This document shows positions 43,425 through 52,492 of a stretch of DNA of 64,000 nucleotides, piece after piece (position 1 is the first letter of the stretch; every line of letters begins with the position of its first letter). The position numbers and the translations under genes were made by a program. This stretch comes from Lachnospiraceae bacterium UBA4631. GTDB lineage: Bacteria; Bacillota; Clostridia; Lachnospirales; Lachnospiraceae. The notes below the pieces were generated by a model. It was not told the DNA's origin and ran no database searches. It saw only the letters and a list, made by a program, of their open reading frames with translations. The stretch spans positions 124,001 through 188,000 of the forward strand of contig DHMX01000014.1 of NCBI GenBank assembly GCA_002406015.1. The letters run 5' to 3'.

Positions 43425-45014
43425 TTATTTTTTTCTATGGTGGGAAACCACAATCAGTATGATTCCCAGAATAACGGCAGCAAGGTAGCCGAGAAAGCCG
43501 AGTGTCGGAATCCCTAATGTTTTTGGCTGCATATCGGTGGTACAGATAAGACTGGAAGCCAGCAAAAGTGCGGCTGTGATAATGCAGACAATTAACCGGT
43601 TCATAATTCGGTTAAACTGCTCCATAAGGGACTTCGAGCTTGCAAGGTCTAAATTAATCCGGGTCTGCCCGCGAAGCGTCATATTTAATAGGTCTGTAGT
43701 CAGTCCCGGAATATCCAGTGCCTTTTCCGCAGAAACATATATTGATTGGGCGGCACGCTCCAGTTCTTTTTTTACATCATGGTTTAACCGCATTTCATTC
43801 ATGACATGCTGTTTTGCGACTTGAACGGCATTGATGTCGGGAGAAAGAGAGGCTAAAACACCCTCAATAGTCAGAAGCCCTCTTGCCAGCATGGAAATGC
43901 CGGGCGGCAGGACAATGTGGTTTTCATTTACCACCTGAATCACATCCTGCAAGAGCGTTCCGAGATTAATATCCCCCAAATCAATAGAGGTATAACGGTC
44001 TAAGAGCATATCAATATCCGAGTACAGGTGGGTGTAATCAAGCTCACCCTTCACTGCACCCAATGCCATAATGGCACGTATGATTTCGTTGTTATCCTTT
44101 CGGACAACGGCTTTGACTGCATCTCTTAAAAGTGTACGGTCATGGGAGGAAAGGGTGCCAATCATACCCATATCAATCCATACGATTTTACCTTCCCGAA
44201 TCATGATGTTTCCCTGATGCGGGTCCGCATGAAAGAAGCCGTCATCCAATACCTGTTTAATATAATTTTCCGTCAGTTTAGAGCCGATTTCATTAACATC
44301 ATAGCCTCCCTCCTGTAACCGTTCATGGTCAGTAATGGAGAAGCCGTCAATAAATTCCATGGTTAGGACGCGGGAGGTGGTCAGGGCTTCTTCGATATGC
44401 GGGCAGGTAACATAGACAATATCCTTGTTGTTTTCTCGAAATTGCTGGGTATGATGAGCTTCTATCAGGAAGTCCAATTCCTGTTGGGAAACATTCCACA
44501 ATTCCTCTAGCAGCATTTTGAAATCAACGGCACCGCCAACGCTTGGAGCGAATTTCAACGGTTTAATTAATTTCCGCATAATAGAAATATCTTCCCGCAT
44601 GGTTTCTGCCACATGAGGACGCTGCACCTTTACAACCACCCGCCGGCCATCCGGCAGGGTAGCGGCATGAACCTGTGCAATGGAGGCTGAACCGAGCGGC
44701 ACCTCATCAAAGCTGGAAAAAAGCTCCTCAACAGGTCTGCCAAATTCGTATTCAATTACCTCTGTAATTTCAGAAACAGGCAGGGGATTTGATTCCATAC
44801 AAAGCTTTTCCAGCTCCGTACAATAAGCAGGGGGCAGAATGTCGGTACGCTTTGACATAATCTGCCCCAGTTTTACGAAGGTGGGACCTAAATCCTCCAG
44901 AATCAGCCGGAAGGCTTCCGGAGATAAGCCATTCTTAACCAACTCGTACTTCTTAATAATCTGTGTGATTTCTTGTAACCGCTTTTTGTTTTCACGCTGA
45001 ATGATGTATGTCAT
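43425..45014 (-). CDS. UbiB/AarF (ABC1) family atypical kinase
   Basis: A 529-residue protein-kinase-like ATPase of the UbiB family. It shows the family KxGQ motif (TFVKLGQIMSKRTDILP), the Ala-rich nucleotide loop SASIAQVHAA, the catalytic-like FFHADPHQGNIMI and the metal-binding WIDMGMIG. Two hydrophobic helices near the C-terminus (about 473-525) anchor it in the membrane. Family members support isoprenoid-quinone or lipid metabolism. It starts 2 bp after the phasin-like gene and is probably coupled to it. Confidence 0.9.
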   Translation of the reverse strand: MTYIIQRENKKRLQEITQIIKKYELVKNGLSPEAFRLILEDLGPTFVKLGQIMSKRTDILPPAYCTELEKLCMESNPLPVSEITEVIEYEFGRPVEELFSSFDEVPLGSASIAQVHAATLPDGRRVVVKVQRPHVAETMREDISIMRKLIKPLKFAPSVGGAVDFKMLLEELWNVSQQELDFLIEAHHTQQFRENNKDIVYVTCPHIEEALTTSRVLTMEFIDGFSITDHERLQEGGYDVNEIGSKLTENYIKQVLDDGFFHADPHQGNIMIREGKIVWIDMGMIGTLSSHDRTLLRDAVKAVVRKDNNEIIRAIMALGAVKGELDYTHLYSDIDMLLDRYTSIDLGDINLGTLLQDVIQVVNENHIVLPPGISMLARGLLTIEGVLASLSPDINAVQVAKQHVMNEMRLNHDVKKELERAAQSIYVSAEKALDIPGLTTDLLNMTLRGQTRINLDLASSKSLMEQFNRIMNRLIVCIITAALLLASSLICTTDMQPKTLGIPTLGFLGYLAAVILGIILIVVSHHRKK

Positions 45015-45016
45015 GG

Positions 45017-45352
45017 TTATAACTCCTGCTTATCCTTGCCTGCTTCTAATTCTTCCAGCTTTTTCCGGAACGCAGCCAGCTCCTCCGGAGAATATTGTTC
45101 CATTTGTGAGAGTACGGAATCTGCTTTTGGCGGCTGCTCCGGTTCCGTCCGGATGACCTGCACCTGTACGTTATCCTTGATGGTTTCTTTTACCTTATGC
45201 TTAAGCTCCTCATTCAGAATCTTGCCCTGTTCTACCGTTAACTCGCCCTTTGTAACCAGCTCGTCGATAACTTCCTTGGATTTCTCGGCAGTAACAGCAA
45301 CCGCACCGATGCCTGCTAACATTATTTTTTTCATATTGTCTGTCAATAACAT
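45017..45352 (-). CDS. Phasin-like/PhaF-type small helical protein
   Basis: About 111 residues: a short hydrophobic N-terminal segment (MKKIMLAGIGAVAVTAEKS), a charged helical region (IDELVTKGELTVEQGKILNEEL) resembling phasin/PhaI-F proteins, and an acidic Glu-rich tail. ATG 45352 follows AAGGAGG by 7 bp; an upstream ATG at 45385 lacks a site. The pair with a UbiB-like kinase is recurrent in Clostridia; nothing here implies polyhydroxyalkanoate synthesis. Function unknown. Confidence 0.75.
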   Translation of the reverse strand: MLLTDNMKKIMLAGIGAVAVTAEKSKEVIDELVTKGELTVEQGKILNEELKHKVKETIKDNVQVQVIRTEPEQPPKADSVLSQMEQYSPEELAAFRKKLEELEAGKDKQEL

Positions 45353-45401
45353 ATAGATTCCTCCTTTATAAAAGATAATCTGCATTTAATTGGTTAGTTA
45401 C

Positions 45402-45430
45402 ATTGTAAAACCCGGAATAATTGAAGTCAA
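45402..45430 (-). promoter_or_regulatory. Predicted promoter of the phasin-ubiB pair (minus strand)
   Basis: On the minus strand TTGACT (45430-45425) and TACAAT (45407-45402) are spaced by 17 bp, 49 bp before ATG 45352. It is a near-consensus sigma-A promoter. Confidence 0.72.
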
Positions 45431-45540
45431 CCTATAAGAAGTGGCTGTCAAACGATTTATAAAAAGAAACGGAAAAAGGTAAAACAAAATCAGTTGCCTG
45501 CTTGTACTTTTACTTGAAATATGGTAAACTATAACAGATT

Positions 45541-45616
45541 GTGTAAGACAACCACCGAGACTGCTAAAAAGGGCATTGAAAGCAGTGCGTTTTTTAGTTG
45601 TTTCGGTGTCTTATAC
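45541..45616 (+). promoter_or_regulatory. pnp leader with terminator and competing long stem
   Basis: GCATTG-AAAG-CAGTGC (45573-45588) followed by GTTTTTT (to 45595) looks like an intrinsic terminator on the plus strand. The upstream neighbour is divergent, so there is no transcript to terminate except pnp's own. ACTGCT (45560-45565) can pair with AGCAGT (45581-45586), excluding the terminator, and GTGTAAGACA (45541-45550) with TGTCTTATAC (45607-45616) closes a long outer stem. This fits attenuation or RNase III-type autocontrol of pnp; the mechanism is inferred. Confidence 0.6.
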
Positions 45617-45642
45617 AAAATCAGAAAAAAGGAGAAACAAAT

Positions 45643-47739
45643 ATGTATAAGCAATTTACAATGGAACTTGCCGGCAGAACACTTCGTGTAGACGTTGGTC
45701 GTGTCGGTGCACAGGCAAACGGATGTGCTTTTATGCATTACGGAGATACGGTTGTATTATCTACCGCAACCGCTTCTGAAAAGCCAAGAGAGGGAATTGA
45801 TTTCTTCCCGTTAAGTGTAGAATATGAGGAAAAGATGTATGCAGTCGGAAAGATTCCGGGAGGCTTTAACAAGAGAGAAGGAAAGGCATCTGAAAATTCT
45901 GTCCTGACCTCGCGTGTAATTGACCGTCCAATGCGTCCGTTATTCCCAAAGGATTACAGAAATGATGTAACCTTGAATAATATGGTAATGTCTGTAGACC
46001 CGGAGTGCCGTCCGGAGTTAGTAGCTATGCTTGGCTCTGCAATCGCAACCAGCATTTCGGATATTCCGTTTGATGGTCCATGTGCAACCACACAGATTGG
46101 ATTGGTTGACGGAGCATTTGTTGTAAATCCTTCACAGAAGCAGTGGAAGGAAGGCGACCTGCAGTTAACGGTTGCATCCACCAGCGAGAAGGTTATTATG
46201 ATTGAAGCCGGTGCAAATGAAGTACCGGAGGCTCAGATGATTGAGGCTATTTACAAGGCACATGAAATCAACCAGACAATCATTGCGTTTATTAATCAGA
46301 TTGTAGCAGAGGTTGGTAAGCCGAAGCATGAATATGTAAGCTGTGCAGTTCCGGCTGAATTATTTGAGGCTATGAAAGCCATCGTTACACCGGAAGAGAT
46401 GGAGGAAGCTGTATTTACCGATGTAAAACAGGTAAGAGAGGAAAACATTCGTCAGATTACCGCTAAGCTGGAAGAAGCATTTGCAGATAACGAAGAATGG
46501 CTGGCTGTTCTGGGTGAGGCAATTTATCAGTACCAGAAGAAGACCGTTCGTAAGATGATATTAAAAGACCATAAGCGTCCGGATGGTCGTGCAATCAATC
46601 AGATTCGTCCGTTGGCGGCTGAGATTGATATTATTCCGAGAGTACATGGCTCCGGTATGTTTACCAGAGGTCAGACACAGATTTGTAATGTATGTACCTT
46701 AGCTCCGTTATCTGAGATTCAGAAGATTGACGGTCTGGATCCGAATGAGACCAGTAAGCGGTATATGCATCACTATAATTTCCCGTCTTATTCCGTTGGT
46801 GAGACAAAGCCATCCAGAGGTCCGGGACGGCGTGAAATCGGACATGGTGCATTAGCAGAAAAGGCATTGGTTCCGGTTCTTCCGAGTGAAGAGGAATTCC
46901 CGTATGCAATTCGTACCGTATCTGAGACATTTGAGTCCAACGGTTCTACCTCACAGGCTTCTGTTTGTGCATCTACGTTGTCTCTGATGGCAGCCGGTGT
47001 TCCGATTAAGAAGCAGGTAGCAGGTATTTCCTGTGGTCTGGTAACTGGAGATACCGATGATGATTACATCGTATTGACCGATATTCAGGGCTTGGAAGAT
47101 TTCTTCGGAGATATGGACTTCAAGGTAGCCGGTACACATGACGGAATTACTGCAATCCAGATGGATATTAAGATTCATGGTCTGACCCGTCCGATTGTAG
47201 AGGAAGCTATCGCAAGAACCAAAGAAGCAAGAGAGTATATTATTAACAATGTATTGACTCCTGTAATTGCAGAACCTCGTCCAACCGTAGGTGAGTATGC
47301 ACCGAAGATTGAACAAATGAAGGTAGACCCTGAGAAGATTGGTGAAATCATCGGTCAGAAGGGTAAGACAATTAATGCAATCATTGAAGAGACAAATGTA
47401 AAGATTGATATTGATGATGACGGTACCGTATATATCTGCGGAATTGAGCGTGCAGGTATTGACCGGGCAATGGAAATTATTCATTCCATTGTTGACCCGA
47501 TTGAGGTTGGAAAGACCTATGACGGAACTGTAGTACGGATTATGCCGTATGGTGCATTTGTAGAGCTGTCACCAAACAAGGATGGTATGATTCATATTTC
47601 AAAATTATCCAAGGAACGTGTTGCCAAGGTAGAAGATGTTGTAAATATCGGTGATAAGGTCCGGGTTAAATGTATTGGCGTAGAAATGGGCAAGATTAGT
47701 CTGAGCCTGAAGGACGCAGAACCACAGACAGAAGTATAA
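45643..47739 (+). CDS. pnp: Polynucleotide phosphorylase
   Basis: Phosphorolytic 3'-5' exoribonuclease central to mRNA decay. About 698 residues: two RNase PH domains (ELAGRTLRVDVGRVGAQANG at the start; second with PRVHGSGMFTRGQTQ and the catalytic GDTDDDYIVLTDIQGLEDFFGDMDFKVAGT), a KH domain (IGEIIGQKGKTINAI) and a C-terminal S1 domain (GKTYDGTVVRIMPYGAFVEL). ATG 45643 with AAAGGAG upstream is chosen over an earlier in-frame start at 45598. It is preceded by a complex leader. Confidence 0.98.
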   Translation: MYKQFTMELAGRTLRVDVGRVGAQANGCAFMHYGDTVVLSTATASEKPREGIDFFPLSVEYEEKMYAVGKIPGGFNKREGKASENSVLTSRVIDRPMRPLFPKDYRNDVTLNNMVMSVDPECRPELVAMLGSAIATSISDIPFDGPCATTQIGLVDGAFVVNPSQKQWKEGDLQLTVASTSEKVIMIEAGANEVPEAQMIEAIYKAHEINQTIIAFINQIVAEVGKPKHEYVSCAVPAELFEAMKAIVTPEEMEEAVFTDVKQVREENIRQITAKLEEAFADNEEWLAVLGEAIYQYQKKTVRKMILKDHKRPDGRAINQIRPLAAEIDIIPRVHGSGMFTRGQTQICNVCTLAPLSEIQKIDGLDPNETSKRYMHHYNFPSYSVGETKPSRGPGRREIGHGALAEKALVPVLPSEEEFPYAIRTVSETFESNGSTSQASVCASTLSLMAAGVPIKKQVAGISCGLVTGDTDDDYIVLTDIQGLEDFFGDMDFKVAGTHDGITAIQMDIKIHGLTRPIVEEAIARTKEAREYIINNVLTPVIAEPRPTVGEYAPKIEQMKVDPEKIGEIIGQKGKTINAIIEETNVKIDIDDDGTVYICGIERAGIDRAMEIIHSIVDPIEVGKTYDGTVVRIMPYGAFVELSPNKDGMIHISKLSKERVAKVEDVVNIGDKVRVKCIGVEMGKISLSLKDAEPQTEV

Positions 47740-47760
47740 AACAGATAGAATCAGAAATGG

Positions 47761-47798
47761 AAAAGCCTGATTGTCCCTTGCGGATGTCAGGCTTTTTT
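47761..47798 (+). terminator. Intrinsic terminator after pnp
   Basis: AAAAGCCTGA (47761-47770) pairs with TCAGGCTTTT (47787-47796), followed by further T residues. Its loop contains the minus-35 of the next gene's promoter. Confidence 0.9.
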
Positions 47799-47806
47799 GG
47801 TATAAT
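47778..47806 (+). promoter_or_regulatory. Predicted promoter of the GH94 gene, overlapping the pnp terminator
   Basis: TTGCGG (47778-47783) lies in the loop of the pnp terminator, and TATAAT (47801-47806) directly after its T-run, spaced by 17 bp. It stands 53 bp before ATG 47859. Confidence 0.65.
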
Positions 47807-47858
47807 AAATCAGTATGGATTCGTGTACGCTGATAAAAGATATAAAGGAGAACATAAT

Positions 47859-50258
47859 ATGAATTTTGGTTATTTTGACGGGGACAATAAAGAGTATGTA
47901 ATTACCAGACCGGATACGCCGGCACCTTGGGCAAATTATCTTGGCTCTCCGGAATACGGTGCAATTATTTCAAATAATGCCGGAGGTTACAGCTTCGTAA
48001 AAAGCGGTGCAAACGGCAGAGTTATTCGGTATATATTTAACAGCTTTGACCAGCCGGGACGTTATATGTACTTACGGGATGATGAAAGCGGAGATTACTG
48101 GTCTGCATCGTGGCAGCCGGTAGGAAAGGACTTAAAGGAGTATAAGAGTGAATGTCATCATGGAACCGCATATACAAATATGCATGCAGACTATGCAGGG
48201 ATTCATACAGAAGCCTTATACTATGTTCCGTTGAATAAGACACATGAGGTATGGAATCTGAAGGTAACGAATCAGTCAGACCGTCCGAGAAAGATTTCGG
48301 TATTCGGTTATTGTGAATTTACGAATGAGGGAAATTACGAACAGGACCAGGTGAATCTGCAGTATACACTGTTCATTACCAGAACATATTTTAAGACCAA
48401 TAAAATCATGCAGTTAATTAATGAAAATGTGAATCGTCATGCCATTAACGGAAGCAACAGCTCCAGCCGGTTCTTTGCTCTGGCAGGTCAGAAGGTGGCA
48501 TCCTACTGTGGAGATAAAGAAAGCTTCTTAGGCAGATACCATGGATACGGAAATCCGGTTGCGGTAGAGAATGGTTCCTGTGGTGATGTTTTGAATTATA
48601 ATGAAAATGCCTGCGGTGCATTACAGACAGTATTGGAGCTGGCACCGGGAGAAACAAAGGAGCTTGCATTTATTCTTGGTGAGAAGAAGGAAGCAGAAGC
48701 AGATAAGATTCTGAGCGGTTATCAGGAGGTAACGAAGGCTTGTGCGGCAGAGCTGGAAGAATTAATTACGTTCTGGCATGAAAAATTAAATCATTTACAG
48801 GTTAAGACACCGAGTGATTCCTTTAATAATATGATAAATACATGGAATGCATATCAGTGCTTTATGACCTTTATCTGGTCGAGAGCGGCATCCTTTACCT
48901 ATTGTGGTCTGCGGAACGGATACGGATACCGGGATACCGTACAGGATATTCAGGGAATCATCCATCTGGCACCGGAAATGGCTCTGGAAAAGATAAGATT
49001 TATGTTGTCGGCACAGGTAGATAACGGAGCAGGACTTCCATTGGTAAAATTCACACATAATGCAGGACATGAGGATACACCGGATGATGCTTCTTATGTA
49101 CAGGCTACCGGACATCCGGCTTATCGTGCGGATGATGCATTATGGCTGTTCCCGACGATATATAAGTATATTGCAGAAACCGGAAATGAAGCATTTCTGG
49201 ATGAGGTGATTCTGTATGCAAATGGCGGAGAAGGAACCGTATATGACCACTTGAAGCGGGCAATTGACTTCTCCATGAATCATCTTGGAAATCACCGGAT
49301 GCCGGCAGGTCTGCATGCAGATTGGAACGATTGCTTGCGTCTGGGTAAGCTTGGGGAATCCACCTTTGTTGCCATGCAGTTATATTATGCCATGAGTATG
49401 ATGAAGAAGATTGCAGAAGGCAGACAGGATACAGAGTATGCGGCTTATATAACGAAGATTCAGAAGGAATTAGAGGATACCTTACAGAAGCTTTGCTGGG
49501 AGGATGACCGTTATATTCGCGGCTTTAAGGAGGATGGACAGGTAATCGGCTCGAAAAAGGACCCGGAGGCAAATATGTGGCTGAACCCACAGTCATGGTC
49601 TGTAATCAGCGGCTTGGCATCCAAGGAGCAGGCAGAGCTGGCATTGGAATCGGTACATCGGGAATTGAATACACAGTATGGTGTAAGATTAATGGCACCG
49701 TCCTATGTGGACCATGCATTTGACGGAGCGTTGATGCTGCTGTTTAATCCGTCTACAAAGGAAAATGGTGGTATTTTCTCACAGCCACAGGGCTGGATAA
49801 TTCTGGCAGAAGCATTAATGGGACATGGAAACCGGGCATTTGAATACTTTGAGGAAAGCTCTCCGGCATCTATGAATGACCGTGCAGAAATCAGAAAGCT
49901 GGAGCCATATTGCCATGGACAGTTTACGGAAAGCGTGGAAAGTCCGTTTGAGGGCAGAGCCCATGTACATTGGCTGACCGGAACCGCATCAACCGTTATG
50001 GTAGGATGTGTGGAAGGTATTCTCGGAATGAGACCGGATTTCAACGGCTTACGAATCACACCGTCCATTCCGGCTGATTGGAAGGAATTTGAAATCCAGA
50101 AATCGTTCCGGGGTAAGCAGTTAAATATTACGGTTAAGAATCCGAACGGAAAAGAAAGCGGTGTAACCGGTATGGTTGTGAACGGTAAGGAAATTCAGGG
50201 CGATTATCTTGCAGCGGATATGCTGTCAGAGGTAAATGAGATAGAAGTTATGATGTAA
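47859..50258 (+). CDS. GH94 glycoside phosphorylase, probably cellobiose phosphorylase
   Basis: Cytoplasmic phosphorolysis of a beta-glucosidic disaccharide to glucose 1-phosphate plus sugar. The 799 residues match cellobiose phosphorylases in length and order: N-terminal MNFGYFDGDNKEYVITRPDT and PWANYLG, GDYWSASWQPV, (alpha/alpha)6 barrel with GYRDTVQDIQGI, and the LHADWNDCLRLG motif holding the general-acid Asp (about 488-491). The end (GLRITPSIPADWKEF) is family-typical. There is no signal peptide. Specificity (cellobiose, cellodextrin or another beta-disaccharide) is not certain. It has its own promoter, with no sugar transporter nearby. Confidence 0.85.
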   Translation: MNFGYFDGDNKEYVITRPDTPAPWANYLGSPEYGAIISNNAGGYSFVKSGANGRVIRYIFNSFDQPGRYMYLRDDESGDYWSASWQPVGKDLKEYKSECHHGTAYTNMHADYAGIHTEALYYVPLNKTHEVWNLKVTNQSDRPRKISVFGYCEFTNEGNYEQDQVNLQYTLFITRTYFKTNKIMQLINENVNRHAINGSNSSSRFFALAGQKVASYCGDKESFLGRYHGYGNPVAVENGSCGDVLNYNENACGALQTVLELAPGETKELAFILGEKKEAEADKILSGYQEVTKACAAELEELITFWHEKLNHLQVKTPSDSFNNMINTWNAYQCFMTFIWSRAASFTYCGLRNGYGYRDTVQDIQGIIHLAPEMALEKIRFMLSAQVDNGAGLPLVKFTHNAGHEDTPDDASYVQATGHPAYRADDALWLFPTIYKYIAETGNEAFLDEVILYANGGEGTVYDHLKRAIDFSMNHLGNHRMPAGLHADWNDCLRLGKLGESTFVAMQLYYAMSMMKKIAEGRQDTEYAAYITKIQKELEDTLQKLCWEDDRYIRGFKEDGQVIGSKKDPEANMWLNPQSWSVISGLASKEQAELALESVHRELNTQYGVRLMAPSYVDHAFDGALMLLFNPSTKENGGIFSQPQGWIILAEALMGHGNRAFEYFEESSPASMNDRAEIRKLEPYCHGQFTESVESPFEGRAHVHWLTGTASTVMVGCVEGILGMRPDFNGLRITPSIPADWKEFEIQKSFRGKQLNITVKNPNGKESGVTGMVVNGKEIQGDYLAADMLSEVNEIEVMM

Positions 50259-50294
50259 ACTCTATACAGATGAGGAATCAAGGGAGACGAGAAC

Positions 50295-50774
50295 ATGAAT
50301 GAGTTTCAAAGTGCATTACACAATCCCGTGCTGGTAGGTCCGGTCATTGGCTGGTGCATTGCACAGGTACTGAAGGTATTGATTAATCTGGCAATGACAA
50401 AGAAATGGGACTGGGAACGGGTAGTTGGCGGAGGCGGTATGCCAAGCTCACATTCCGCAACAGTAGGAGCATTGGCAACGGTAACTTTGTTGACCTACGG
50501 ACCGGATTCATTTGAATTTGCCATGGCAACGGTATTTGCTATTATTGTAATGTATGATGCAATGAATGTACGTCTGCAAACCGGAAAACAGGGAGCAATT
50601 CTTAATATCTTAATTAAAAATGAAGATATTAAAGCAAAGCTGGATGAGACAAGCCGGGATAAGTGGACGGAAACAATATTGAAGGAATACGTTGGACATA
50701 CACCGATTCAGGTGCTGGTAGGACTGATTCTGGGAATTGTAGTGGGTGTTGTAATAACCCGGTGTCTGCGGTAA
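50295..50774 (+). CDS. Divergent PAP2 family membrane protein (YuiD-like)
   Basis: A 159-residue membrane protein of the divergent PAP2 (DUF212) family, with GWCIAQVLKVLIN, GGGGMPSSHSATVGALA and DAMNVRLQTGKQG. The SSHSAT segment resembles the phosphatase motif of PAP2 enzymes. About four membrane helices. Its substrate is unknown; lipid phosphates are likely. It lies between the GH94 gene and a ClpP-like protease, with a hairpin at 50811 downstream. Confidence 0.88.
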   Translation: MNEFQSALHNPVLVGPVIGWCIAQVLKVLINLAMTKKWDWERVVGGGGMPSSHSATVGALATVTLLTYGPDSFEFAMATVFAIIVMYDAMNVRLQTGKQGAILNILIKNEDIKAKLDETSRDKWTETILKEYVGHTPIQVLVGLILGIVVGVVITRCLR

Positions 50775-50810
50775 ACTGTATATTTTTTTCCAAATTCCAT
50801 ATACTGATAA

Positions 50811-50837
50811 AAGAAGAATCCGAACGGGATTCTTCTT
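50811..50837 (+). terminator. Stem-loop terminator after the PAP2-like gene
   Basis: AAGAAGAATCC (50811-50821) and GGATTCTTCTT (50827-50837) form a perfect 11-bp stem with a 5-nt loop. The U residues are part of the stem and the tail is AAACTTTG, so termination may be partial. Confidence 0.6.
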
Positions 50838-50860
50838 AAACTTTGTTAGCGGAGGTGTAT

Positions 50861-51559
50861 ATGGAGGAGAAGGAAGAAACATCCAGACAGGAACGAAAGC
50901 GGGAGGAAGCAACCGGAAATCTGGTAAAAGAGTTCGGTCAGATTACATTAAGCGGAAATGAGAGCAAGCACCGGATTCATTTGCTGAATATTATCGGTGA
51001 GATTGAAGGGCATGAATGTCTGCCGTCAAGCTCTAAGACCACGAAGTATGAACATGTGCTGCCGATACTGGCGGAAATAGCAGATAATTCCCAGATTGAT
51101 GGTGTGCTGGTTCTGTTAAACACCGTAGGCGGTGATGTAGAGGCAGGACTAGCAATGGCAGAAATGATTAGCTCCATTCATAAGCCGGTGGTAACGCTGG
51201 TACTGGGCGGAGGACATTCCATTGGTGTACCGCTTGCGGTTTCCGGGGATTATTCGTTTATAGTACCGACGGCAACGATGGTGGTGCATCCGATACGGAT
51301 GAACGGAATGGTAATCGGAGTGAAGCAGAATTATGAGTACATTGAGCGAATGCAGGATAGAATCATAGCATTTACGGTGGCACATTCCGATATTGATGAA
51401 GCCAGATTGCGTAAGATTATGATGAATAATGAGCAGCTGGTAAAGGATATTGGCTCCATGCTGGTAGGAGAAGAGGCAGTACAGGAAGGCTTAATTGATG
51501 CAGTCGGTGGTATACACGAAGCATTAGAGCATCTGCATCACATGATAGAAAAACAATAA
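50861..51559 (+). CDS. tepA: TepA-like ClpP-family serine protease
   Basis: About 232 residues with the ClpP crotonase-like fold: the strand GVLVLLNTVGGDVEAGLAMAE, the nucleophile-like LGGGHSIGVPLAVSGD segment and PTATMVVHPIRMNG with the following His. It lacks the ClpX/ClpA docking features of ClpP1. TepA is a membrane-associated, ATPase-independent protease in B. subtilis. ATG 50861 follows GGAGG. The first 30 residues are very charged. Confidence 0.85.
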   Translation: MEEKEETSRQERKREEATGNLVKEFGQITLSGNESKHRIHLLNIIGEIEGHECLPSSSKTTKYEHVLPILAEIADNSQIDGVLVLLNTVGGDVEAGLAMAEMISSIHKPVVTLVLGGGHSIGVPLAVSGDYSFIVPTATMVVHPIRMNGMVIGVKQNYEYIERMQDRIIAFTVAHSDIDEARLRKIMMNNEQLVKDIGSMLVGEEAVQEGLIDAVGGIHEALEHLHHMIEKQ

Positions 51560-51589
51560 TTCCGAAATGGATAAAGGGAGGAACTTATA

Positions 51590-52471
51590 ATGAGTTTTCT
51601 GGAAGCAATTATTATGGGTTTAATACAAGGGTTGACTGAATTTTTACCGGTAAGCAGCTCCGGACATCTGGCAATATTTAAGAATATTTTTCATATATCC
51701 ATGGATACCGGTCTGCTCTATGATGTAATGCTGCATCTGGCAACCTTAATAGCAATCTGTATTGTATATTGGAAGGATGTAAAAGAGCTGTTTGTAAACG
51801 GCTGCTGTATGGTCGGTCTCTGGGTTACGAATGCAGTCTTATGGATTGGGAACTTATTTCGAAAGCAGGAGCAGAAAAAGCCATATAAGCCGGTATTAAC
51901 GACAACATATCGGCGGTTTGTATTGATGATATTGATTAGTACGGTTCCAACCGGAATTTTAGGCATTTTATTGGAAAAGGTAATCGGCTCCGCATCTGAA
52001 ATATTGTTGCTGCCGGGAATCTGCCTGATTCTGACTGCAATTATTTTGTTTATTGCAGACCGTGCAAAGCAGGGAACTATTACAGAAGAAACAGCTACAT
52101 ATAAGCAATCTCTGGTCATCGGTCTGGCACAGGGCGTAGCTACCTTGCCGGGACTTTCCCGCTCAGGAACCACCATTACGGCATGCTTACTTAGCGGATT
52201 CAATCGGGAATTTGCAGTTAAATATTCCTTTATTATGTCGATTCCGGCTATTCTTGGTGCTATGGTTCTGGAATTAAAGGATTTTTCCATGAGCGAATTT
52301 GCAGGAGGAATGATTTGGAATTATCTGGCAGGTATGCTGGTAGCCGGCATTGTCGGATATATCTGTATTAAGACCATGCTGTTGGTGGTAAAAAAGAAGA
52401 AATTTATGATATTTTCTATCTACTGCCTGATTGTCGGCATTGCATCGGTAGTATTTTATTTCGTAGCATAA
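51590..52471 (+). CDS. uppP: Undecaprenyl-diphosphatase UppP (BacA)
   Basis: Recycles undecaprenyl diphosphate to the wall lipid carrier. The 293 residues have about eight membrane helices and both catalytic motifs: LTEFLPVSSSGHLAI and PGLSRSGTTITACLL. The length is typical. It lies downstream of tepA with a 30-bp gap and works with FPP-derived undecaprenyl phosphate (ispA, dxs elsewhere in the window). Confidence 0.96.
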   Translation: MSFLEAIIMGLIQGLTEFLPVSSSGHLAIFKNIFHISMDTGLLYDVMLHLATLIAICIVYWKDVKELFVNGCCMVGLWVTNAVLWIGNLFRKQEQKKPYKPVLTTTYRRFVLMILISTVPTGILGILLEKVIGSASEILLLPGICLILTAIILFIADRAKQGTITEETATYKQSLVIGLAQGVATLPGLSRSGTTITACLLSGFNREFAVKYSFIMSIPAILGAMVLELKDFSMSEFAGGMIWNYLAGMLVAGIVGYICIKTMLLVVKKKKFMIFSIYCLIVGIASVVFYFVA

Positions 52472-52492
52472 GAGATTAAAAGGAGTGGAATC

